NCBI GenBank assembly: GCA_012295275.1
Contig: CM022668.1
Coordinates: 3,487,383 to 3,551,382 of the forward strand
Source of the DNA: Chrysomallon squamiferum
Lineage: Eukaryota; Mollusca; Gastropoda; Neomphalida; Peltospiridae
Direction of reading: 5' to 3'
Length of the DNA stretch: 64,000 bases
Of the stretch, positions 61,496-64,000 are shown piece by piece; positions within the stretch are counted from its first letter, which is position 1; each line of letters opens with the position of its first letter. The notes under the pieces were generated by a model that was given only the letters and a program-made list of their open reading frames with translations, was not told where the DNA came from and ran no database searches. A program made the translations under genes and the position numbers.

Positions 61496-62755
61496 ATTAC
61501 TATTACTACTACGACTGCTGATAATGATATAACAACCACTACAATTTCTACTGATATTGCTACTGCTCATAGTGATAATATAACCACTACAACCACTACT
61601 ATTACCAATCATATTGCTATTGCTGATAGTGATACTACTACCACTACAACCACTACTATTACTACTGATATTGATACTGCTGATAGTGATACTACTACCG
61701 CTACAACCACTGCTATTATTACTCATATTGCTACTGCTGATATTGATACTACTACCACTACAACCACTGCTATTAGTACTCATATTGCTACTGCTGATAG
61801 TGAAACTATTACCACTACAACCACTGCTATTACTACTGATATTGCTACTGCTGATAGTGATACTACTACCGCTACAACCACTGCTATTACTACTGATATT
61901 GCTACTGCTGATAGTGATACTACTACCACTACAACCACTGCTATTACTACTCATATTGCTACTGCTGATAGTGATACTACTACCGCTACAACCACTGCTA
62001 TTACTACTCATATTGCTACTGCTGATAGTGATACTACTACCACTACAACCACTACTATTACTACTCATATTGCTACTGCTGATAGTGATGATATAACCAC
62101 TACAGCCACTACTATTACTACTCATATTGCTACTGCTGATAGTGATGATATAACCACTACAACCACTACTATTACTACTCATATTGCTACTGCTGATAGT
62201 GATACTACTACCACTACAACCACTACTATTACTACTCATATTGCTACTGCTGATAGTGATGATATAACCACTACAACCACTACTATTACTACTCATATTG
62301 CTACTGCTGATAGTGATGATATAACCACTACAACCACTACTATTACTACTCATATTGCTACTGCTAATAGTGATACTACTACAACTACAACCACTACTGA
62401 TATTGCTGCTGCTGATAGTGATACTTCTACCACTACAACCACTACTATTACTACTCATATTGCTACTGCTAATAGTGATACTACTACAACTACAACCACT
62501 ACTATTACTACTCATATTGCTACTGCTGATAGTGATAATACTAACCACTACAACCACTACTATTACTACTGATATTGCTAACGTTGTTAGTGATACTACT
62601 ATTATTGCAACCAGTATTATTACTGCTGATATTGCTACTGTTGTTAGTGATACTACTGATACTGTAACCAGTATTATTACTGCTGATATTGCTACTTCTA
62701 TCACCACTACTGATAATGCTACTACTACTACAACTACTGTTATTATTATTCCTTC
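61496..62755. repeat. 57-bp minisatellite derived from CTA triplets
   Basis: About 20 units of 57 bp, each made of 19 triplets, mostly CTA, CTG, ATA or ACC types. Markers such as GATAGTGATAC recur every 57 bp (61682, 61796, 61853, 61910, 61967, 62024, then 62081 onward as GATAGTGATGA in several). Two unit classes differ in the middle: GATACTACTACC versus GATGATATAACC. Because 57 is divisible by three and the unit lacks stops in some frames, it leaves a 432-codon Ser-rich minus frame and a Leu-rich plus frame. Both are repeat artefacts. Confidence 0.95.
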
Positions 62756-62769
62756 TAACACCACTATTA

Positions 62770-63660
62770 TATGTAAACACACACAGACTCACACACACAT
62801 GTATATACATTGGAAACAACAAGCAAGATATAGCTGGCAGTGTACTTTGTGTCACAGTGTGATAATAAATTAGATAAAAGTGATCCGTGACATAATGTCG
62901 TGTATTATCATATTTAGTTATCACACATGTGCAATAATTCATATATGTCTTTAGCAGGTGTCCATTAATGTCATGTGACTTAGAGTACAGTCACGAAATC
63001 TCGCTCAGGTTTAACATTGTCAGTGCCAAGAAAAACGTCACTTTGGGATTAACAAAGTTTGTGACATGTAAAATGTGACATCTTTAAATATCAATTAATC
63101 AATTAGTTTATGTTTCTGTCTTTTTTTTTACTTGGAAATGTGACAGGAATTTTATTTCCATGCTAAATGTTTATTAAATTTCATGAATAAAAGCTGAACT
63201 TGGTATAATTAATTGTCAAGATATGAAAAAAAAAGGGATGGGTTTGTTGAATACTCATATGAAATAATGTGAGGAATAATTAGAATTATGTACTTGAAAT
63301 TTATGTTGCTATTATTAATATTATTTTCTGAATTTATTATTTTCTCATAATGCATAAACCGACATAAAATAGGAAAATATGAGAAGAAAAAGTATTATGT
63401 TTTACGTTTATTTACTGCCTAAAACATACATGTTTAAGACTTTTTCTATCACGTCTGTGGATTTGATCCTTGTATCTGTAACTCGAAAGACAATAATATT
63501 AATCAGCGCAATGTTTTGGGAGTAGAAAAGAGTTTAAAAGTTTATGTTTGTTCTCTACAAACAGAGAAGAAAATGTCAGAGACTCACTCATAAACACTGA
63601 CACACAAAGAGTTAATTTACTGCTGGCATCACTTTGTACATCTTCTCCACTCACATTAAT
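62770..63660. other. AT-rich stretch, no gene seen
   Basis: No domain or RNA gene recognised. Probably upstream or intronic relative to the candidate exon at 63719. Confidence 0.45.
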
Positions 63661-63680
63661 TTGTCTTTTGTCAAACAAGG

Positions 63681-63696
63681 GTGAAGGTCATCACCT
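63681..63696. promoter_or_regulatory. Nuclear-receptor-like everted half-sites
   Basis: AGGTCATCACCTCT contains an AGGTCA half-site followed, after two bases, by ACCTCT, an imperfect inverted half-site. It lies just upstream of the candidate signal-peptide exon and could equally be part of an intron. Weak, motif-only evidence. Confidence 0.15.
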
Positions 63697-63720
63697 CTGA
63701 TCTCTGCCTGCTGGACAGGG

Positions 63721-63803
63721 ATGCATAACAAAGCCCGGACAGTGACTGTGCTGACCAGTGTCCTGCTTCACCTTCAGCTGGCTACAAGCCGGGGGTGGAA
63801 GGG
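63721..63803 (+). CDS. Candidate first coding exon with signal peptide
   Basis: A pyrimidine-rich 3' splice site (CTCTGATCTCTGCCTGCTGGACAG) ends two bases before an ATG at 63721. The frame reads MHNKARTVTVLTSVLLHLQL then ATSRGWK. That is a short basic start, a hydrophobic core of about 14 residues and a small-residue cleavage zone (LATS), i.e. a plausible signal peptide. A possible but weak donor (GAAGG then GTGGGA) lies at about 63803. Without splicing the frame runs 47 codons to a TGA at 63859-63861. The layout, acceptor just before ATG, is the same as in the minus-strand exon at 16.5 kb. Family unknown; the gene would continue beyond the window. Confidence 0.35.
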
Positions 63804-63904
63804 TGGGAGAGATCAGATAAAATTAGCTTTTTTTAAATTCATGTTTTACCCCGACTGAAATATTTATTTTCTAGTTTTATTTTCTCATATTTTGACTGAT
63901 CAGA

Positions 63905-64000
63905 TATTGTTGTTATTGTTATTGTTGTTGTTGTTGTTGTTATTATTGTCTAATTGTTATGAATATAATTATTATTATTGATATTATTATTATTATTATT
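63905..64000. repeat. (TTG/TTA)n trinucleotide repeats
   Basis: TTGTTATTG units followed by TTA-rich repeats to the end of the window. Confidence 0.85.

Noticed and set aside
61484-62782. A 432-codon Ser-rich ORF (SSNMSSNSSGCSG repeats)
   Set aside because: The 19-residue period equals the 57-bp minisatellite. The complementary strand is also open over long parts, and there is no signal peptide or promoter evidence.

Overview
The window is an AT-rich animal nuclear sequence with no bacterial gene organisation. It has no operons or dense ORFs, many microsatellites, spliced-gene signals and decayed eukaryotic transposons. The transposon families (a FLYWCH/MULE transposase, a ZMYM1-like hAT, a LINE reverse transcriptase tail and an XPG-nuclease Academ-type element) fit an invertebrate, most likely a mollusc or another lophotrochozoan. 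That placement is inferred from family knowledge and was not tested by a search.

Layout. Positions 1-25 kb are AT-rich, CpG-poor, intron-like or intergenic DNA. They hold a CpG-rich promoter-like patch (about 16.65-17.1 kb), a strong candidate first coding exon with a signal peptide on the minus strand (16450-16585), a weaker candidate terminal exon on the same strand (1724-1795), a 795-bp MITE-like element (4856-5650), a 43-bp-arm hairpin (7961-8068) and a 344-bp CA tract. Positions 25-42 kb are richer in CpG. They contain the most informative mobile element, a 3.5-kb Academ-like DNA transposon (29690-33237) with long unequal inverted ends and a broken transposase gene, and a decaying 36-bp CpG-rich minisatellite (38.8-39.3 kb). 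Positions 42.3-48 kb are a transposon graveyard: a MULE fragment, a hAT pseudogene and a LINE 3' fragment within 6 kb.

Positions 50.2-55.5 kb are one G/T-rich pentanucleotide satellite with higher-order repeats. It yields spurious ORFs of up to 1634 codons in all three minus frames. Positions 55.5-64 kb hold more microsatellites, a near-perfect 111-bp inverted repeat pair (58.4 and 60.3 kb), a 57-bp minisatellite (61.5-62.75 kb) that leaves a 432-codon artefactual ORF, and a possible signal-peptide exon on the plus strand (63721 onward).

No complete host protein-coding gene can be read from this window. Host genes are represented only by isolated candidate exons. The transposase reading frames are all broken, so none looks autonomous.
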